Below, piece by piece: positions 62,211 to 64,000 of a stretch of 64,000 bases of DNA. The DNA lies in contig NZ_JACSQT010000003.1 of NCBI RefSeq assembly GCF_014836495.1, positions 310,647 to 374,646 of the forward strand, in the 5' to 3' direction. A model generated the notes under the pieces. It did no database searches, was not told the DNA's origin, and was given only the letters and a program-made list of their open reading frames with translations. The DNA comes from Cytobacillus stercorigallinarum. Lineage in GTDB: Bacteria; Bacillota; Bacilli; Bacillales; Cytobacillaceae. Numbering within the stretch: position 1 is the first letter of the stretch; each line of letters starts with the position of its first letter. The translations under genes and the position numbers were made by a program.

Positions 62211-62918
62211 ATGAGTATACATCCGAATATTACGGCACTAACGGCGCTACTTGCTGAAAAATCAAGAGCCACTATACTGGCAGCTTTAATGGATGGGAAA
62301 TTCCATACAGCAAGCGAGCTAGCCTACATGGCCACCATTAAACCCCAGACAGCCAGTTTTCATCTTGCCAAACTAGTAGAAAACAATCTCGTAATCAGTG
62401 AAAAAAATGGCCGATTTCGCTATTTCCGTATAGCAAATGATAAAGTGGCCAACACACTAGAAATTTTCATGTCCATCTCCCCTCCACCTGAAGTTCGCTC
62501 TTTAAAACAATCAAGCCAGCTAAAAAGATTAGAAAACGCCCGAACTTGTTACGACCATTTAGCCGGACGTCTGAGTGTGAAACTAACCAATATCATGGAA
62601 GAAGAAGGATATATTGAGAAATCCAACAAGCGATTTATCATAACAACAAAAGGCGAGCATTTTTTCAAAGAATTAGGGATAGATGTAATTGCTCTATCCA
62701 AAAAACGCCGCTCCTTCTGCCACGCCTGTCTTGACTGGAGTGAACGTACACATCATTTAGGCGGCGCTTTAGGGAATGGTTTATTTGAAAGATATCTCGA
62801 ATTGGGGTGGATAGAATCTAGAGAAAACTCGAGGGAAATCACTATAACTACCGTGGGTAAATCCGGTTTTAGGGACTTTTTTGGACTGGAACATGATTTA
62901 CTGGACAAAACAAAATAA
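62211..62918 (+). CDS. ArsR/SmtB-like helix-turn-helix regulator with C-terminal extension
   Basis: A 235-residue regulator. The first 90 residues are an ArsR-type winged helix (NITALTALLAEKSRATILAA, FHTASELAYMATIKPQTASF, HLAKLVENNLVISEKNGRFR). Residues 100-235 form a second region (SVKLTNIMEEEGYIEKSNKR, FCHACLDWSERTHHLGGALG, LELGWIESRENSREITITTV) with a Cys/His cluster FCHACLDWSERTHH near residue 165 that may bind metal or sense thiol stress. ATG at 62211 follows AGAGGTG. It probably represses the divergent EamA gene. Similar two-part ArsR proteins are common in Firmicutes next to transporters. Confidence 0.84.
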   Translation: MSIHPNITALTALLAEKSRATILAALMDGKFHTASELAYMATIKPQTASFHLAKLVENNLVISEKNGRFRYFRIANDKVANTLEIFMSISPPPEVRSLKQSSQLKRLENARTCYDHLAGRLSVKLTNIMEEEGYIEKSNKRFIITTKGEHFFKELGIDVIALSKKRRSFCHACLDWSERTHHLGGALGNGLFERYLELGWIESRENSREITITTVGKSGFRDFFGLEHDLLDKTK

Positions 62919-62971
62919 GCGAAGATATTTTAGAATACGTTTGATCATATGAATGTTACGAGGAATGAGCT

Positions 62972-63008
62972 GAAGAAGGTCTGCTATTTATTGACTGCCT
63001 TCTTCTTT
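62972..63008 (+). terminator. Intrinsic terminator after the ArsR-like gene
   Basis: GAAGAAGGTCTGC...GACTGCCTTCTTC with a following T-run forms a stable hairpin about 55 bases past the stop codon. Confidence 0.75.
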
Positions 63009-63009
63009 T

Positions 63010-63509
63010 CTCAATCTCATTTAAGCCACATCTTTTATTAACACCCTACTACTTAGCATACGATTTAATGATACGATTCCCTTTAAATTGAACTATCCAT
63101 TCTTTTGCATTTTCTAGGCGATCCACCCGTCCCCACTGTTTCCTTCTTGGGAAATTGTCCTTATTTTTCTTCTTACCCAAACAAACGAATAGAGGTGCAT
63201 AATGTGGAGAAAACCCATCCATTTTATCTATACACTAACAGGCCGAATTACGGCTGAGAAAAAGCAGGAAGTGATCACATCACTAAAACCAGGAATCGGG
63301 TTCGTTGAATAAAAAACGTAACTCAGTTGGGCAAGAGTGCATTTGTCTTTTCCAATTGTTATGTGCCAGAAAATTGCTTCATATATAGTAAAAATAAACT
63401 ACTACTATCCTCATATTGAACTATTTACCCATTACTCCTACAATTTACATATATATTTCCAATTTTAACAAATGGCCATATTTGTACGAGACCTACGAGG
63501 TGACATATA
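63010..63509. other. Intergenic stretch with short coding remnants
   Basis: No full gene is visible. On the minus strand (63178-63055) a frame reads NFPRRKQWGRVDRLENAKEW, IVQFKGNRIIKSYAK and stop, the tail of an unrecognised protein. On the plus strand a 36-codon frame at 63203-63313 (MWRKPIHFIYTLTGRITAEK) has AGAGGTG before its ATG and could be a tiny gene. Both are weak. Confidence 0.3.
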
Positions 63510-64000
63510 ATGAAAGTATTAGATGCTGATGAGTTACATTCGGGCATAAATAACACGCAAAATGGATTGAAGCACTTAAGAAACCAGCTCGAAACGCTAA
63601 AAATGAGCATCCTTTCTATTAGTAGCTTAGAAAGTGAGCTCCGCGGGGAAGGCGGAAATTCCATCCGCGCGTTTTACAAAGACGTCCATCTCCCCTTTCT
63701 CCAATCGATGAAACAAATGGTAGAACAATATGAAGCAACTTTAAAGGAACTTACCCAATCATTACGTTCGTTAGACTCATCTAGCCGAGCAATGATACGA
63801 GAAAGCTTCCTTCAACAAGACCTATCCCAAAGTATCAGAAGAACAGAAAACATCACAAGCGATTTAACAGACGAAGGCAACCGCACCATCCAATCAGTCG
63901 GTGATATCGTCTCCTTGCCGCGTTTGGATGATAACCGTTTACACCAACATGCCGAGTCGGCCAACAATCAAATCAAACAAACCGTGGAAAGATTACATCA
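63510..64000 (+). CDS. LXG-domain type VII secreted toxin, N-terminal part (cut by window end)
   Basis: An open frame from ATG 63510, behind GAGGTGAC, runs to the window edge (163 codons). The sequence MKVLDADELHSGINNTQNGL, ELRGEGGNSIRAFYKDVHLP and FLQSMKQMVEQYEATLKELT is the LXG domain, a long helical hairpin that targets polymorphic toxins to the type VII (Esx/Yuk) secretion system. The C-terminal toxin domain and any immunity gene lie beyond the window, so the activity is unknown. Absence of upstream WXG100-like partners is noted; small LXG partner genes normally precede such toxins. Confidence 0.83.
   Translation, partial: MKVLDADELHSGINNTQNGLKHLRNQLETLKMSILSISSLESELRGEGGNSIRAFYKDVHLPFLQSMKQMVEQYEATLKELTQSLRSLDSSSRAMIRESFLQQDLSQSIRRTENITSDLTDEGNRTIQSVGDIVSLPRLDDNRLHQHAESANNQIKQTVERLH

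Overview
The window looks like a chromosomal segment of a low-GC, endospore-type Firmicute of the Bacillaceae. This rests on AT-rich codon use, strong AGGAGG-type ribosome binding sites, frequent TTG/GTG starts, CcpA cre-like sites, a GlpP antiterminator, a DUF6366/DUF6440 small-protein complement and an LXG toxin gene. The genus is not determinable by eye; Oceanobacillus/Virgibacillus-like relatives are a guess.

Layout. 0-6.4 kb: a minus-strand polyol/sugar operon (class I aldolase, GlpP antiterminator, GatC-type EIIC, FGGY kinase, SDR, 2-hydroxyacid dehydrogenase) with two GlpP-like leader terminators. 6.4-8.3 kb: PadR regulator and chromate transporter. 8.4-19.4 kb: a patchwork with decay (Tn3 transposase scar, ClbS/DfsB pseudogenes, nonsense-mutated ORFs, a direct repeat) that also holds an MFS/SgrR pair, PadR-VanZ, an SDR and an ABC exporter whose ATPase has a broken P-loop. 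19.5-26.2 kb: a peptide-type ABC importer with a circularly permuted binding protein, two permeases with long N-terminal extensions and a fused double ATPase. 26.5-32.8 kb: two large 51-bp minisatellite arrays in opposite orientation, enclosing a HEAT-like pseudogene, a short-chain fatty acid transporter and a NERD protein.

32.9-47.8 kb is a 4-hydroxyphenylacetate (homoprotocatechuate) meta-cleavage cluster: two HpaB-type flavin monooxygenases, a XylR/V4R-PucR hybrid regulator, a private FAD synthetase, HpaD, HpaE, a DapA-type HpaI, a LysR regulator, an acetate-type symporter with its DUF485 partner, split HpaG1/HpaG2 and HpaF. HpaC (flavin reductase) and HpaH (hydratase) are not in the window. 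A third 51-bp array (47.9-48.9 kb) closes the cluster, so arrays 2 and 3 bracket it in the same orientation.

49-51.6 kb: small membrane proteins and a degenerate ABC-ATPase/LytTR regulator with its permease. 52.4-60.0 kb: an organosulfur operon (two DszC/SfnC-like acyl-CoA-dehydrogenase-fold enzymes, MetNIQ importer, bacterial-luciferase-like monooxygenase, aldo/keto reductase). Two copies of a small conserved hairpin sit directly in front of terminators ahead of its first two genes. 60.3-64 kb: a Gly/Asn/Pro-rich repeat protein, an EamA exporter with a divergent ArsR-like regulator, and the start of an LXG (type VII secretion) toxin gene cut by the window edge.

The most unusual items are the 51-bp array family, the permuted binding protein, the twin GlpP leader sites, the sulfur-operon leader element and the dead ABC/LytTR protein.
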